Shown here piece after piece: positions 18,920 through 28,671 of a stretch of 64,000 nt of DNA. Source of the DNA: Alkalihalobacillus sp. YIM B00296 (GTDB lineage Bacteria > Bacillota > Bacilli > Bacillales > Fictibacillaceae); contig NZ_JAIBLJ010000002.1 in assembly GCF_020179385.1 (NCBI RefSeq), forward strand, positions 124,001 through 188,000, written 5' to 3'. The position numbers and the translations under genes were made by a program. The notes beneath the pieces are model-generated. The model searched no databases, was not told the origin of the DNA, and saw only the letters and a list, made by a program, of their open reading frames with translations. Numbering within the stretch: position 1 is the first letter of the stretch; every line of letters starts with the position of its first letter.

Positions 18920-20632
18920 TTAGAAATGTTGTTGGACATATTGCTTTACTGCTTCATCTGTATCGAGTTGCAGGAGATCTCCCATATGAGTCTCAATTTC
19001 CCCTTTACTCAATCTTCGAATCTGGTTTCGAGCAGGTAGAATCGATGTTGCGCTCATGCTGAATTCATCCAATCCTAATCCAAGCAAGATAGGGATAGCG
19101 ATTTCATCACCAGCCATCTCGCCACACATGCCAGCCCATTTGCCTTCTTTATGAGCCGCATTGATCACATTCTTCACCAATCTTAAAATAGCAGGGTTAT
19201 ATGGTTGGTAAAGGTAGGATACTTGCTCATTCATACGGTCAGCTGCCATCGTATACTGAATCAGGTCGTTCGTACCGATGCTGAAGAAATCCACCTCTTT
19301 GGCAAAAAGGTCTGCCATTACCGCAGTGGATGGGATTTCCACCATCATTCCGATTTCAATTGAATCTGATACGTCAACTCCACCTTGCTCAAGTTTTTCC
19401 TTTTCTTCTAAAAGAATCACTTTCGCTTGACGGAATTCATCCAGTGTGGCAATCATCGGGAACATCACTTTCAAATTACCAAAAGCACTTGCACGTAACA
19501 AGGCCTTAAGTTGTGTCCTGAAAATCGATTGTTGATCGAGACAAAGACGGATGGCCCGGTAGCCTAAAAATGGATTCAATTCCTTCGGAAGGTTCAAGTA
19601 TGGTAATTCTTTGTCTCCTCCTACATCCAATGTACGGATGACGACAGGTTTACCTTCCATTTTAGAGAGGACTTCTTTATACGCTTCGAACTGTTCCTCT
19701 TCAGTCGGCAATTGATCCCGATTCATGTATAGGAATTCCGTCCGGTATAACCCGATTCCTTCTGCCCCATTGTTCAATACGCCTGGGAGATCTTTTGGTG
19801 TGCCGATATTCGCAGCAAGCTCAACATGTTTATCATCTGCTGATTTTGTCGATTCATCGACTAGCTTCGCCCATTCTTTCTTCTGCTCTTCGTAGCGTAC
19901 TCGCTTTTGCTCATACGATCCCTTTTCATCTTCTGTTGGATCGATGATTACAATGCCATCTATACCATCAATGATGACAGTCGTGCCATTTTCAACTGAA
20001 CCAGTGATTTCCTTCGTACCAACTACAGATGGGATTTCCATTGAGCGAGCCATGATTGCTGAATGGGATGTTCTTCCTCCAATATCAGTTGCGAAACCTT
20101 TTACAAATGTTCTGTTCAATTGGGCTGTATCAGAAGGAGTCAAGTCATCAGCAATAATGATCACTTCGTCAGTAATCATACTTGGCGTATTGAATTCAAC
20201 ATTCATCAAATGAGCCAACAGCCTTTTTCGAACATCTCGGATGTCTGCTGCTCTTTCCTTCATATATTCATTGTCCATATTTTCGAACATTGAGATGAAC
20301 ATACCCGAAACTTCATCCAAAGCACTTTCTGCATTGGTCTTTTCCTCATTGATCTTGCTCGTTACATTATCGATTAATTCTGGGTCTTGCAGTACAAGAA
20401 GATGGGCAGCAAATATTGCTGCCTTGTCTTCTCCTAGCTCTTTTTCTGCATGGTCTTTGATAACTTCAAGTTCAGTTTTCGATTGGCTGATCGCTTCTTT
20501 AAATCGCTCTACTTCTTGCTCCGGATTATCAATCGTTGTTTTTACTACTTCAAGAGCAGGATTTTCAAGCTTAAATACTTTTGCGATGGCGATTCCTGCA
20601 GAAGCTCCAATTCCTGTGAGGCGCTGGCTCAT
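18920..20632 (-). CDS. ptsI: Phosphoenolpyruvate-protein phosphotransferase (PTS enzyme I)
   Basis: Cytoplasmic enzyme that takes phosphate from PEP and hands it to HPr. The 570-residue protein has the HPr-binding N-terminal domain, the phospho-histidine [11 protein letters not shown] (His190) and the C-terminal PEP-binding barrel with [26 protein letters not shown] and MCGEMAGD. Its ATG overlaps the ptsH TAA (TAATG), so they are translationally coupled. Last gene of the PTS cluster. Confidence 0.98.
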   Translation of the reverse strand: MSQRLTGIGASAGIAIAKVFKLENPALEVVKTTIDNPEQEVERFKEAISQSKTELEVIKDHAEKELGEDKAAIFAAHLLVLQDPELIDNVTSKINEEKTNAESALDEVSGMFISMFENMDNEYMKERAADIRDVRKRLLAHLMNVEFNTPSMITDEVIIIADDLTPSDTAQLNRTFVKGFATDIGGRTSHSAIMARSMEIPSVVGTKEITGSVENGTTVIIDGIDGIVIIDPTEDEKGSYEQKRVRYEEQKKEWAKLVDESTKSADDKHVELAANIGTPKDLPGVLNNGAEGIGLYRTEFLYMNRDQLPTEEEQFEAYKEVLSKMEGKPVVIRTLDVGGDKELPYLNLPKELNPFLGYRAIRLCLDQQSIFRTQLKALLRASAFGNLKVMFPMIATLDEFRQAKVILLEEKEKLEQGGVDVSDSIEIGMMVEIPSTAVMADLFAKEVDFFSIGTNDLIQYTMAADRMNEQVSYLYQPYNPAILRLVKNVINAAHKEGKWAGMCGEMAGDEIAIPILLGLGLDEFSMSATSILPARNQIRRLSKGEIETHMGDLLQLDTDEAVKQYVQQHF

Positions 20633-20898
20633 TACTCAGCAAGCCCTTCTTGTTTTAATACATCTGTCAAAGCAGAAAGTGCCTCGTCCGCATCGTTTCC
20701 ATTTGCCTTGATTGTAATTTCAGAGCCTTGTTGGATTCCTAAAGACATGACACCCATAATCGATTTCAAGTTCACTGTTTTCCCTTTGTGTTCAAGCTCA
20801 ATGTCGGAACTGAATTTCCCAGCCTTATTTACTAATGTGGTCGCTGGTCGTGCATGTATTCCTGATTCACTCGTTACTGTAAAAGTTTTTTCTGCCAT
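20632..20898 (-). CDS. ptsH: Phosphocarrier protein HPr
   Basis: Small PTS phosphocarrier, 88 residues. The phosphoryl-accepting histidine is in GIHARPA (His15), and the HPr-kinase site is NLKSIMGVM (Ser46), so it can take part both in sugar transport and in CcpA-mediated catabolite repression. It lies 15 bases downstream of ptsG and overlaps ptsI. Confidence 0.98.
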   Translation of the reverse strand: MAEKTFTVTSESGIHARPATTLVNKAGKFSSDIELEHKGKTVNLKSIMGVMSLGIQQGSEITIKANGNDADEALSALTDVLKQEGLAE

Positions 20899-20913
20899 TT
20901 TCCATCTTCCTTC

Positions 20914-22989
20914 CTATTTTTCGATTGAGATAATGTCTTCTTCTTTTTGATCAACTGAACCAGACTTCTTTATTCTCACTTTTTCTCCTTCTTGGAGGTT
21001 TGTAAACACTATTGGAGTAATGATCGAGGCTGCATGTTTGGAAATGTAATCAAGGTCTGCCTTCATCAATGTTTGACCTTTCTTCACTTCGTACCCTTGC
21101 TCAACCATTATTTCGAAACCTTCCCCTTTCAAGTTGACGGTATCAATTCCAAAATGGATTAATATTTCGCGGCCCCCAGCTGTTTCTAATCCGATAGCAT
21201 GCTTTGTCGGAAATACATTGACCACTTTACCATCGACCGGTGAAACGACGGTTCCATCCACTGGTTTAATTGCAAAGCCGTCACCCATCATCTTGCCAGA
21301 GAAGACTTGGTCTGGAACTTCTGTTATTTCAAGAATTTCTCCTTTCATTGGTGATACGATCGTTTCTTTGTCCTCCTCAACTTGATTATTCAAAGCACCA
21401 GGAGTCACATCTTCTATTTGTTCTTGAACTTCCTCATCGGTATCTGTTTCGACTTTCCGAGGACGCTTCCCTTTCATGATGTCTTGCATCTGAGATTTAA
21501 TGGAATCAGATTTTGGTCCAAAGATTGCTTGAATGTTATTCCCTACTTCAAGCACACCTGAAGCACCTAATTTCTTCAATCTTGCTTTGTCCACCTTTTT
21601 TACATCATTTACAGATACTCTGAGACGGGTTATACATGCATCTAAATGGGAGATGTTATCTTGTCCACCAAGCCCTTCTAGGATGTTGTACGGCAACTCG
21701 GAAGTGCTCGATTGTGTCGTATCTTCATCATCTTCAGCTATGTCTTCCCGTCCTGGTGTCATTAGGTTGAATTTACGGATCGCAAAGCGGAATCCGAAAT
21801 AATAGATCACCGCAAAAACTAGCCCTACTGGAATGACAAGCCACCAGTTTGTTTGAGGGTTGATGACGCCAAACAGGATGTAGTCGATCAGTCCTCCTGA
21901 GAAAGTCATACCGATTTTAACATCCAGCAAATGCATTGTCATGAATGATAATCCGGCAAAAATCGTATGGATTCCAAACAATATAGGAGCTACGAACAAG
22001 AATGAGAACTCAATAGGTTCAGTTATACCAGTCAAGAACGATGTCAGGGCTGCTGAAGCCATTATACCAGCAACAACTTTTTTTCGCTCAGGACGTGCTT
22101 CATGATAGATGGCGAGTGCTGCTGCAGGAAGTCCGAACATCATGAATGGGAACTTACCAGCCATGAATGTCCCGGCAGTCAAGTTTTGTACACCATCCTT
22201 GATCTGTTCAAAGAAAATACGCTGGTCTCCACGTACGAGAGTACCTGCTTCATTCGTATAAGAACCGAATTCGAACCAGAATGGAGCATAAAAGATATGG
22301 TGGAGTCCAAACGGGATCAACGCACGTTCAATGACACCGAATACAAACGCAGATAGCGTCAGGTTCGCATGCACCATGTTTTCAGAGAATGCGTTCAAAC
22401 CATTCTGTACCGGCGGCCAGATGAATGTCAGGATGATACCGAGGATGACTGCACCCGCTGCTGTTGCAATCGGTACGAATCGTTTCCCTGCAAAGAAACC
22501 TAAGTACGATGGTAAATCAATGTTATAAAATTTATTGTACATGTACGCGGCAACTATACCTAGTATGATTCCTCCAAACACACCTGTTTGTAAGGTAGGG
22601 ATCCCCAGTACGAGTGCAAATGCCGGGTCAGCATTTTTACCAATTACATCTGCAATCTCAAGTCCTTGGATGACGCTCATTGTAGCATTCATGATTAAGA
22701 ACCCGACAGTCGCTGCAAGACCAGCAACACCATCACCGCCCGCTAAACCTATGGCTACCCCCACAGCAAAGAGCAATGCTAGATTATCAAAAATAATCCC
22801 TCCGGCTCTTTCCATGACTGCTGCAATCATTTCAACTACTGCATTATTCAGGAAAGGCGTCATTTCCAATAATGTAGGGTTTTGCAATGCATTACCAAAC
22901 GCAAGTAAAAGACCTGCAGCTGGTAAAATTGCAACCGGTAACATCAATGCCTTACCGACTTTTTGTAAAGTACCAAAAGCCTTTTGCAT
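20914..22989 (-). CDS. ptsG: Glucose-specific PTS transporter EIICBA
   Basis: Membrane permease that imports and phosphorylates glucose. The 691-residue protein is ordered EIIC (about 1-410, multiple membrane spans, [15 protein letters not shown] substrate loop), EIIB (about 430-510, phospho-Cys452 in [13 protein letters not shown]) and EIIA (about 540-691, phospho-His612 in [14 protein letters not shown]). GGAGG precedes the ATG. The leader carries a GlcT antitermination target, which supports glucose specificity over N-acetylglucosamine. Confidence 0.96.
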   Translation of the reverse strand: MQKAFGTLQKVGKALMLPVAILPAAGLLLAFGNALQNPTLLEMTPFLNNAVVEMIAAVMERAGGIIFDNLALLFAVGVAIGLAGGDGVAGLAATVGFLIMNATMSVIQGLEIADVIGKNADPAFALVLGIPTLQTGVFGGIILGIVAAYMYNKFYNIDLPSYLGFFAGKRFVPIATAAGAVILGIILTFIWPPVQNGLNAFSENMVHANLTLSAFVFGVIERALIPFGLHHIFYAPFWFEFGSYTNEAGTLVRGDQRIFFEQIKDGVQNLTAGTFMAGKFPFMMFGLPAAALAIYHEARPERKKVVAGIMASAALTSFLTGITEPIEFSFLFVAPILFGIHTIFAGLSFMTMHLLDVKIGMTFSGGLIDYILFGVINPQTNWWLVIPVGLVFAVIYYFGFRFAIRKFNLMTPGREDIAEDDEDTTQSSTSELPYNILEGLGGQDNISHLDACITRLRVSVNDVKKVDKARLKKLGASGVLEVGNNIQAIFGPKSDSIKSQMQDIMKGKRPRKVETDTDEEVQEQIEDVTPGALNNQVEEDKETIVSPMKGEILEITEVPDQVFSGKMMGDGFAIKPVDGTVVSPVDGKVVNVFPTKHAIGLETAGGREILIHFGIDTVNLKGEGFEIMVEQGYEVKKGQTLMKADLDYISKHAASIITPIVFTNLQEGEKVRIKKSGSVDQKEEDIISIEK

Positions 22990-23044
22990 TTTCTAAACCT
23001 CCATTGTTATTGTAGTCCACAATAGCTTAAGAATACGGTTACAT

Positions 23045-23161
23045 GAAAGAAAAAAAAGACATGAGTAAATAAGACTAAAATGCATCTAAGGTATATACTA
23101 CCCTTATTTTAAGCATTTCAATAATCTTCTTTACTCATGCCTGATCGTATCAGTAACACGT
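23045..23161 (-). promoter_or_regulatory. ptsG leader: GlcT RAT site overlapping a terminator
   Basis: On the minus strand ACGTGTTACTGATACGATCA then GGCATGAGT (23132-23161) closely matches the ribonucleic antiterminator of B. subtilis ptsG as I recall it. It overlaps the first arm of a long terminator: TGAGTAAA at 23130-23139 pairs with TTTACTCA at 23060-23069, with inner stems (AAATGC/GCATTT, AAGG/CCTT) and a following T run. Binding of GlcT would favour the RAT fold and read-through. The RAT begins only 20 bases after the glcT stop, so the promoter must lie inside glcT or upstream of it. Confidence 0.88.
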
Positions 23162-23181
23162 AAAGTGTAGCTTTTCTTATT

Positions 23182-24021
23182 CTATTGAGGTGAAAGCCTT
23201 TGCAAATGCATAGTCAAGTAGACCGCTTCTGCATCAGAAACATTTTTGCCTACCTTTTGCTGCATGACTTTCATCAGCTTCCATGCAAGATTGTAGCATA
23301 CTGGATATTCTTCTTTCAACACTTTTGCAAGTCTATCTTGATTACCAACTTGTTCCTCTCTTTCAATTCTGTCGATGCCATGCCGTAAATGCTGAATGAG
23401 TCTTAAATAATCCATACTTGAACGATCAATCGAAATATCCAATTGCTGTTCAATAAGCTGGATCAGTGAATTGATCAATTGAGAGTAACGATTCAACTTA
23501 GAGATCGAACGATTGGTTGTTGCACTGTGAAGATGGAGAGCTATGAATCCAATCTCACCTTCTGGAAGATGAATACCTGTTTCTTCCTCAATCAACTTAA
23601 CGACTTCTTCTGCTACTGTATATTCTTTCGGATAAAGAAGTTCCGTTTCTTTTGAGAAAGGGTTCGTAATATCGATACCTTGCTGGATTCGTTTAAGAGC
23701 AAAAGCAATATGATCGGTCAATGCGATATGGATGTGCTCGTTGAACTTCACACCTAATTGATTCTCACTATAAAAGATCACTTCATTCATGACAAGTATG
23801 AAGGATTCGTCGACTTGTGAGAGCAATTGCTTGTATTGTTGTTGTTCCTCCACATCATGCAATATATAGAGCTTGTCCACACTTGGACCATCAAGGATAT
23901 CATTGCTTTTTTTCGAGAATCCGATACCCTTACCAATCAACACGACTTCTTGAAGAGCGGGATTACGTGCAATGACGACGTTGTTGTTCAATACTTTTAA
24001 AATTGTATACTTCCTATCCAT
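23182..24021 (-). CDS. glcT: Transcription antiterminator GlcT (BglG/SacY family)
   Basis: RNA-binding antiterminator that switches on ptsG when glucose is present. From the chosen ATG at 24021 it has 279 residues: an N-terminal CAT RNA-binding domain (LNNNVVIARN, VVLIGKGIGF), then PRD1 (conserved His104 and His163) and PRD2 (His211 and His272), whose phosphorylation by the PTS sets activity. Upstream in-frame codons have no ribosome-binding site; GAAGGGA precedes this ATG. It lies just upstream of its target ptsG. Confidence 0.94.
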   Translation of the reverse strand: MDRKYTILKVLNNNVVIARNPALQEVVLIGKGIGFSKKSNDILDGPSVDKLYILHDVEEQQQYKQLLSQVDESFILVMNEVIFYSENQLGVKFNEHIHIALTDHIAFALKRIQQGIDITNPFSKETELLYPKEYTVAEEVVKLIEEETGIHLPEGEIGFIALHLHSATTNRSISKLNRYSQLINSLIQLIEQQLDISIDRSSMDYLRLIQHLRHGIDRIEREEQVGNQDRLAKVLKEEYPVCYNLAWKLMKVMQQKVGKNVSDAEAVYLTMHLQRLSPQ

Positions 24022-24174
24022 GCACTGCCATCCCTTCACCTGTCCGTCATGTTTCCAAACGACAACATCATACCTGATCATACAAATACCGTCAATATTC
24101 ATTATAACAGTCTGATAATAATGTTCTAGTCATAGTTCGTTAATTAAAACATTAAAGTTTAACTAGGCGATAAA

Positions 24175-24206
24175 AGAAAAAAGCGGCTTTCATTGTTGAA
24201 AGCCGC
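24175..24206 (-). terminator. gerE terminator
   Basis: GCGGCTTTCA/TGAAAGCCGC stem with a short loop followed by TTTTTTC on the minus strand, 7 bases past the gerE stop. Confidence 0.9.
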
Positions 24207-24212
24207 AAACCT

Positions 24213-24437
24213 CTAAATTTCCAACTCGCCAAGCCGCAATAGCTCGACGACAGCCTGGGAGCGCCCCTTGACACCTAGTTTTTGCATTGTATTGGAAATG
24301 TGATTCCGAACAGTTTTTTCACTTATAAAAAGTTGTTCAGCAATCTCCCTGGTCGTCTTGTCTTGAACAAGAAGTTCGAATACTTCTCTCTCCCTTTTTG
24401 TAAGTAGAGGCTTCGGTCGGTAGTGTTTATCTTTCAA
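24213..24437 (-). CDS. gerE: Late mother-cell sporulation regulator GerE
   Basis: DNA-binding regulator of late spore-coat genes, 74 residues. It is a stand-alone LuxR-type HTH: LLTKREREVFELLVQ, then KTTREIAEQLFISEKTVRNH and the recognition-helix region MQKLGVKGRSQAV. The TTG start has GGAGGGG nine bases upstream. A plausible sigma-K promoter lies upstream. Its usual neighbour ysmA is in place, but the MarR gene is separated from it by the PTS cluster. Confidence 0.95.
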   Translation of the reverse strand: MKDKHYRPKPLLTKREREVFELLVQDKTTREIAEQLFISEKTVRNHISNTMQKLGVKGRSQAVVELLRLGELEI

Positions 24438-24504
24438 TGAATTTCACCCCTCCTTGCATGGGCTAACGAGCTGCGTTTCATGCAGAAAAGATATTTAGTC
24501 AACA

Positions 24505-24533
24505 TATCATATGAAAGGATGAAATTGGTCGTG
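24505..24533 (-). promoter_or_regulatory. Candidate sigma-K promoter of gerE
   Basis: On the minus strand CATATGATA fits the sigma-K -10 pattern CATAnnnTA, with an AC-containing -35 (CACG) 17 bases upstream. B. subtilis gerE is transcribed by sigma-K. Match only; not tested. Confidence 0.5.
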
Positions 24534-24568
24534 ACTTGACACAATGAAAATAATTGAGAAAACGTGAT

Positions 24569-25024
24569 TTACCTCTTCATTCTCTCCATGCTTTCGATCA
24601 TATCGCCTGTCCATTTTTCAGGAACGCCTTTGTGTTTATCGATATGAACGATACGCCCCCTGCCTACAAGAGAGGGCTCACCCTCCGAGTTCTCTGCCAT
24701 ATAGTGCAGATCGATCGAAGTTTTTCCGATATGGGCGATTTTCACATAGATTTTCAACGTGTCATCAAAATAGACTTGTTTCAGATAATTGCATTGAAGG
24801 TCCGCTACTACTGGAATCGTTTTGCTGCCTGCCTTGTTCCACTCTCCCATGAACCCTAACTCTTTGAATAACTGTATACGCGCATCTTCAAAATAGACAA
24901 ATGGAATCGTATTATTCAAATGGTTGAATGGATCAACTTCAGAAAATCGGACCTCTACCGTTGTATAAAAATGAAAGCCACTTCTCCAGGTCTTCCAGTC
25001 TTGTATGTAATCTATCCCTTTCAT
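24569..25024 (-). CDS. ysmA: Acyl-CoA thioesterase of the hotdog 4HBT family (YsmA)
   Basis: Hotdog-fold protein of 151 residues, probably hydrolysing an acyl-CoA. The 4-hydroxybenzoyl-CoA thioesterase signature is seen in VRFSEVDPFNHLNNTIPFVY, with the catalytic Asp at about residue 31. GGAGGGG precedes the ATG. It is separated from sdhB by a terminator and has a palindromic FadR-like operator 30 bases upstream, which suggests control together with fatty-acid degradation. The substrate is unknown. Confidence 0.85.
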   Translation of the reverse strand: MKGIDYIQDWKTWRSGFHFYTTVEVRFSEVDPFNHLNNTIPFVYFEDARIQLFKELGFMGEWNKAGSKTIPVVADLQCNYLKQVYFDDTLKIYVKIAHIGKTSIDLHYMAENSEGEPSLVGRGRIVHIDKHKGVPEKWTGDMIESMERMKR

Positions 25025-25052
25025 GTTCCCCTCCGGATCAAAGTATTTCCAA

Positions 25053-25073
25053 AAATGAATAGATATTCATTTT
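25053..25073. promoter_or_regulatory. FadR-like operator in front of ysmA
   Basis: AATGAATA-GA-TATTCATT is a perfect palindrome flanked by A and T runs. It fits the TGAATGANTANTCATTCA-type operator of B. subtilis FadR at the outer TGAAT/TCATT arms and the central AT. It resembles the boxes at 35500 and 37899 that flank fadR and lcfA. Confidence 0.6.
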
Positions 25074-25084
25074 TAGTGGCAAAT

Positions 25085-25114
25085 GAGGACTGACACTTTA
25101 CAGGTCAGTCCTCA
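25085..25114 (-). terminator. sdhB terminator
   Basis: Ten-base-pair stem GAGGACTGAC/GTCAGTCCTC with a 10-nt loop immediately after sdhB; the tail is AT-rich rather than a clean T run. Confidence 0.75.
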
Positions 25115-25129
25115 GAAGATCATTAGCTA

Positions 25130-25894
25130 TTATTGTGCATCCGATCCGAAGAAATTCCGGAAAGATTGCAATGATGTATCACGGTTGAGCGCAGCAATCG
25201 ATGTCGTTAATGGAATCCCTTTCGGACATGATTGTACACAGTTTTGGGAATTTCCGCATGAAGCAAGTCCACCGTCTCCCATAAGTGAAGTCAAACGTTC
25301 GGCTTTGTTCATTTCTCCAGTTGGATGTGCGTTGAACAAACGAACTTGCGAGAGTGCAGCTGGACCGATAAAGTCAGAATTATCATTGACGTTCGGGCAT
25401 GCCTCTAAACAGACACCACATGTCATACATTTAGATAATTCATAAGCCCATTGACGCTTGCTTTCTGGCATACGAGGTCCAGGACCGAGATCGTATGTGC
25501 CATCGATCGGAATCCATGCCTTCACCTTTTTCAAAGCATCGAACATACGGCTGCGATCGACTTGTAAATCACGTACGACCGGGAATGTCGCCATCGGCTC
25601 TAGTCGGATCGGTTGTTCAAGCTGATCAACCAATGCCGTACAAGATTGACGAGGCTTTCCATTGATCAACATTGAGCAAGCTCCGCATACCTCTTCAAGG
25701 CAATTCATTTCCCATGCGACTGGGGTAGTTGCCTCGCCTTTACTATTTACAGGATTTCGACGGATTTCCATCAAAGCCGAAATCACATTCATATTCGGAC
25801 GATAAGGGATCTCGAATTTTTCATCATAAGCTGCAGAATCGGGGTCATCTTGACGTTTGATAATAAATTGGATCACTTTATTTTCTTCAGCCAT
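25130..25894 (-). CDS. sdhB: Succinate dehydrogenase iron-sulfur subunit
   Basis: Electron-transfer subunit of respiratory complex II. The 254-residue protein has Cys clusters for three iron-sulfur centres: CLEEVCGACSMLINGKPRQ plus a following Cys ([2Fe-2S]), CMTCGVCLEACP ([4Fe-4S]) and CGNSQNCVQSCPKG ([3Fe-4S]). It follows sdhA by five bases. Last gene of sdhCAB, with a terminator after it. Confidence 0.97.
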   Translation of the reverse strand: MAEENKVIQFIIKRQDDPDSAAYDEKFEIPYRPNMNVISALMEIRRNPVNSKGEATTPVAWEMNCLEEVCGACSMLINGKPRQSCTALVDQLEQPIRLEPMATFPVVRDLQVDRSRMFDALKKVKAWIPIDGTYDLGPGPRMPESKRQWAYELSKCMTCGVCLEACPNVNDNSDFIGPAALSQVRLFNAHPTGEMNKAERLTSLMGDGGLASCGNSQNCVQSCPKGIPLTTSIAALNRDTSLQSFRNFFGSDAQ

Positions 25895-25899
25895 GACAA

Positions 25900-27660
25900 T
25901 TATTTCTCTCCCTTCTTCTTAGAATAGTCACGCTTACGTGGTTTGATTAGAGAAGTATCGACAGGTTCATATTCTAAGTCTGGGCCGTTCTTCTCTGGAT
26001 TGAAAATCGCTATAGTGGTCTTCAACCATTCTTCATCGTTACGATCCGGGAAGTCCGGCTTGAAGTGTGCACCGCGGCTTTCGTTACGATTCAGTGCACC
26101 AAGTGTGATGACACGGGCCAATTGTAACATATGCCACAGTTGACGCGTGAACGAAACACCTTGGTTGCTCCATTTTGATGTATCGTTGATGTTGATGTTC
26201 TTATAACGTTCCATTAACTCTACAATCTTGTCATCCGTTTCTTTCAACTTATCGTTGTGACGGACAACTGTCACGTTATCTGTCATCCATTCACCTAGCT
26301 CTTTATGAAGCTGATAGGCATTTTCGGTCCCATCCATCGTCATGATTTGAGCTAAGTGATCTTCTTCTTTTTTCACTTGACGTTCATAAATTTCCTCAGG
26401 AATATCCTCGATTGTTTTTTCGAGGCCGCTGACATATTCTGCTGCCTTAGGACCAGCTACCATACCACCGAAGATGGAAGATAACAACGAGTTCGCACCT
26501 AAGCGGTTTGCTCCGTGTTGAGAATAATCACATTCACCGGCAGCAAAAAGGCCAGGAATGTTCGTCATTTGATCAAAATCAACCCACATACCACCCATTG
26601 AATAGTGAACAGCAGGGAAGATCTTCATTGGTACCTTACGAGGATCATCACCCATGAACTTTTCATAAATTTCAATGATACCACCTAGCTTGATATCAAG
26701 TTCTTTCGGATCCTTATGCGATAGATCAAGATAAACCATATTTTCCCCGTTGATACCGAGCTTTTGCCTTACACAGACGTCAAAGATTTCACGTGTTGCG
26801 ATATCACGCGGAACGAGGTTTCCATACGCCGGATACTTCTCCTCAAGAAAGTACCACGGTTTACCGTCTTTATATGTCCATACACGTCCACCTTCTCCAC
26901 GAGCAGATTCACTCATGAGTCGGAGCTTATCGTCTCCTGGTATGGCGGTTGGATGAATTTGGATGAACTCACCATTAGCATAGTGGACACCTTGTTGATA
27001 AAGGGCAGAAGCTGCTGAACCTGTATTGATGACGGAGTTCGTGGATTTACCGAATATGACGCCAGGACCACCAGTAGCCATGATGACTGCATCAGCTTTG
27101 AAACTCTTGATTTCAGACGTCTTTAAATATTGTGCTACGATACCGCGGCATACATTCTCCTCGTCAAGGACAGCTGATTGGAAATCCCAGCCTTCATATT
27201 TTGTGACAAGACCTTGCACTTCATAACGACGGACCTGTTCATCAAGAGCATAAAGTAATTGTTGACCTGTTGTAGCCCCGGCAAATGCTGTACGATGGTG
27301 CTGTGTTCCGCCAAATCGGCGGAAATCCAATAATCCTTCAGGTGTACGATTGAACATGACACCCATACGATCTAATAGATGTATGATCCCAGGTGCGGCA
27401 TCACACATTGCTTTAACAGGAGGTTGGTTTGCAAGAAAGTCCCCACCATATACTGTGTCGTCAAAATGTTCCCAAGGAGAGTCTCCCTCACCTTTTGTGT
27501 TAACTGCTCCGTTTATTCCGCCTTGTGCACAAACGGAGTGAGAACGTTTTACAGGCACGAGTGAGAACAAGTCAACATGTGTACCTGCTTCAGCGGATTT
27601 GATGGCGGCCATCAAGCCGGCCAGTCCTCCGCCTACAATTATGATATTTCCTTTGCTCAT
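25900..27660 (-). CDS. sdhA: Succinate dehydrogenase flavoprotein subunit
   Basis: Catalytic subunit that oxidises succinate to fumarate in the TCA cycle. The 586-residue protein has the dinucleotide-binding IIVGGGLAGLMAAIKSAE, the FAD-linking histidine region SHSVCAQGGINGAVN, the substrate-capping residues around MSESARGEGGRVW, and HYSMGGMWVDF. The ATG has GGAGTGA seven bases upstream. Membrane attachment is through SdhC. Confidence 0.98.
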   Translation of the reverse strand: MSKGNIIIVGGGLAGLMAAIKSAEAGTHVDLFSLVPVKRSHSVCAQGGINGAVNTKGEGDSPWEHFDDTVYGGDFLANQPPVKAMCDAAPGIIHLLDRMGVMFNRTPEGLLDFRRFGGTQHHRTAFAGATTGQQLLYALDEQVRRYEVQGLVTKYEGWDFQSAVLDEENVCRGIVAQYLKTSEIKSFKADAVIMATGGPGVIFGKSTNSVINTGSAASALYQQGVHYANGEFIQIHPTAIPGDDKLRLMSESARGEGGRVWTYKDGKPWYFLEEKYPAYGNLVPRDIATREIFDVCVRQKLGINGENMVYLDLSHKDPKELDIKLGGIIEIYEKFMGDDPRKVPMKIFPAVHYSMGGMWVDFDQMTNIPGLFAAGECDYSQHGANRLGANSLLSSIFGGMVAGPKAAEYVSGLEKTIEDIPEEIYERQVKKEEDHLAQIMTMDGTENAYQLHKELGEWMTDNVTVVRHNDKLKETDDKIVELMERYKNININDTSKWSNQGVSFTRQLWHMLQLARVITLGALNRNESRGAHFKPDFPDRNDEEWLKTTIAIFNPEKNGPDLEYEPVDTSLIKPRKRDYSKKKGEK

Positions 27661-27673
27661 CGTGACTCACTCC

Positions 27674-28324
27674 TTATAAAATTGGTAGGTTTGTTGCAAA
27701 AGCAAACCATTCAGGATTTACAAATGCAAAAATGGCTCTCATTCCAACGATTGAAACTGCGAAGAAGATTCCTATCGTCACAAACGTTGCGATTCTTTGA
27801 GAGCGTGGTGATTGAACAATTCCCCACGTTACTAGGAATGACCATAATCCGTTCGAAAAATGGAAGATTGTAGAGAGTACGCCAACAACATAGAATCCGA
27901 TCATGAAAGGATTATCTAAAATCTCTTCCATCATGGTGAAGTTGACTTTCGCCCCGAATGCGGCTTGTACACGTGTTTCCCATACATGCCATGAAATGAA
28001 GATAAGTGTAATGATCCCAGTTACACGTTGCAATAGAAACATCCAGTTACGGAAATAACCGTAACGGCTTACATTGTTACGAGCTTGGAACGTTATGTAC
28101 AATCCGAAAACAGCATGAAAAATGATCGGTAAAAAGATGACGAAAATTTCAAGGAAATAGCGGTATGGAAGTGTCTCCATAAAATGTGCTGCAGCATCGA
28201 ATGATTCACGACCCCTGGTCGCAAAATGGTTTACTGTCAAGTGCTGGATCAGATATAAACCAATTGGTATAACACCAAGTAATGAATGTAATCTTCTTAA
28301 AGCAAAATCTCTTGTGTCTGCCAT
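27674..28324 (-). CDS. sdhC: Succinate dehydrogenase cytochrome b558 subunit
   Basis: Five-helix di-heme membrane anchor of complex II that reduces menaquinone. From the ATG at 28324 (MADTRDFALRRLHSLLG), chosen because AGAAGGGAG precedes it, it has 216 residues. Histidines at 28, 70, 113 and 155 coincide with the heme ligands of B. subtilis SdhC. First gene of sdhCAB; a promoter is visible about 120 bases upstream. Confidence 0.96.
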   Translation of the reverse strand: MADTRDFALRRLHSLLGVIPIGLYLIQHLTVNHFATRGRESFDAAAHFMETLPYRYFLEIFVIFLPIIFHAVFGLYITFQARNNVSRYGYFRNWMFLLQRVTGIITLIFISWHVWETRVQAAFGAKVNFTMMEEILDNPFMIGFYVVGVLSTIFHFSNGLWSFLVTWGIVQSPRSQRIATFVTIGIFFAVSIVGMRAIFAFVNPEWFAFATNLPIL

Positions 28325-28443
28325 GTCTGTGCTCCCTTCTAAATAAGTGTTGCCGCTGCAAAATACAACATGTAAAAATCCGATCATACGTTCAGAATAC
28401 TGTTAATCGAAGACAAGCTCCGACAAGGATTGATAACATGTCT

Positions 28444-28472
28444 ATTGTACTCCCATCATTTAGGACCGTCAA
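28444..28472 (-). promoter_or_regulatory. sdhCAB sigma-A promoter
   Basis: TTGACG, 17-base spacer, TACAAT on the minus strand. This predicts an untranslated leader of about 115 bases before sdhC. Confidence 0.7.
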
Positions 28473-28609
28473 GAAAACGAATACATTGGATTTCAGAAAT
28501 TTCTTGAAGGTGAAAACCCTTTTAACCCTTGGAAAACCAGGATTATTTCTCTTCATGTAAAGCCTTAGCTTTCTTTTGATCCTTTAAAGTGTCACAGAAA
28601 GTTTGACCT

Positions 28610-28637
28610 TTGTCAATCACCTTAAAGATAGTATAAT
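28610..28637 (+). promoter_or_regulatory. yslB sigma-A promoter
   Basis: TTGTCA, 16-base spacer, TATAAT on the plus strand, about 30 bases before the ribosome-binding site of yslB. Confidence 0.65.
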
Positions 28638-28671
28638 AAAATAATGATGAGTGAAGGAAAGGGGAAAGCAT

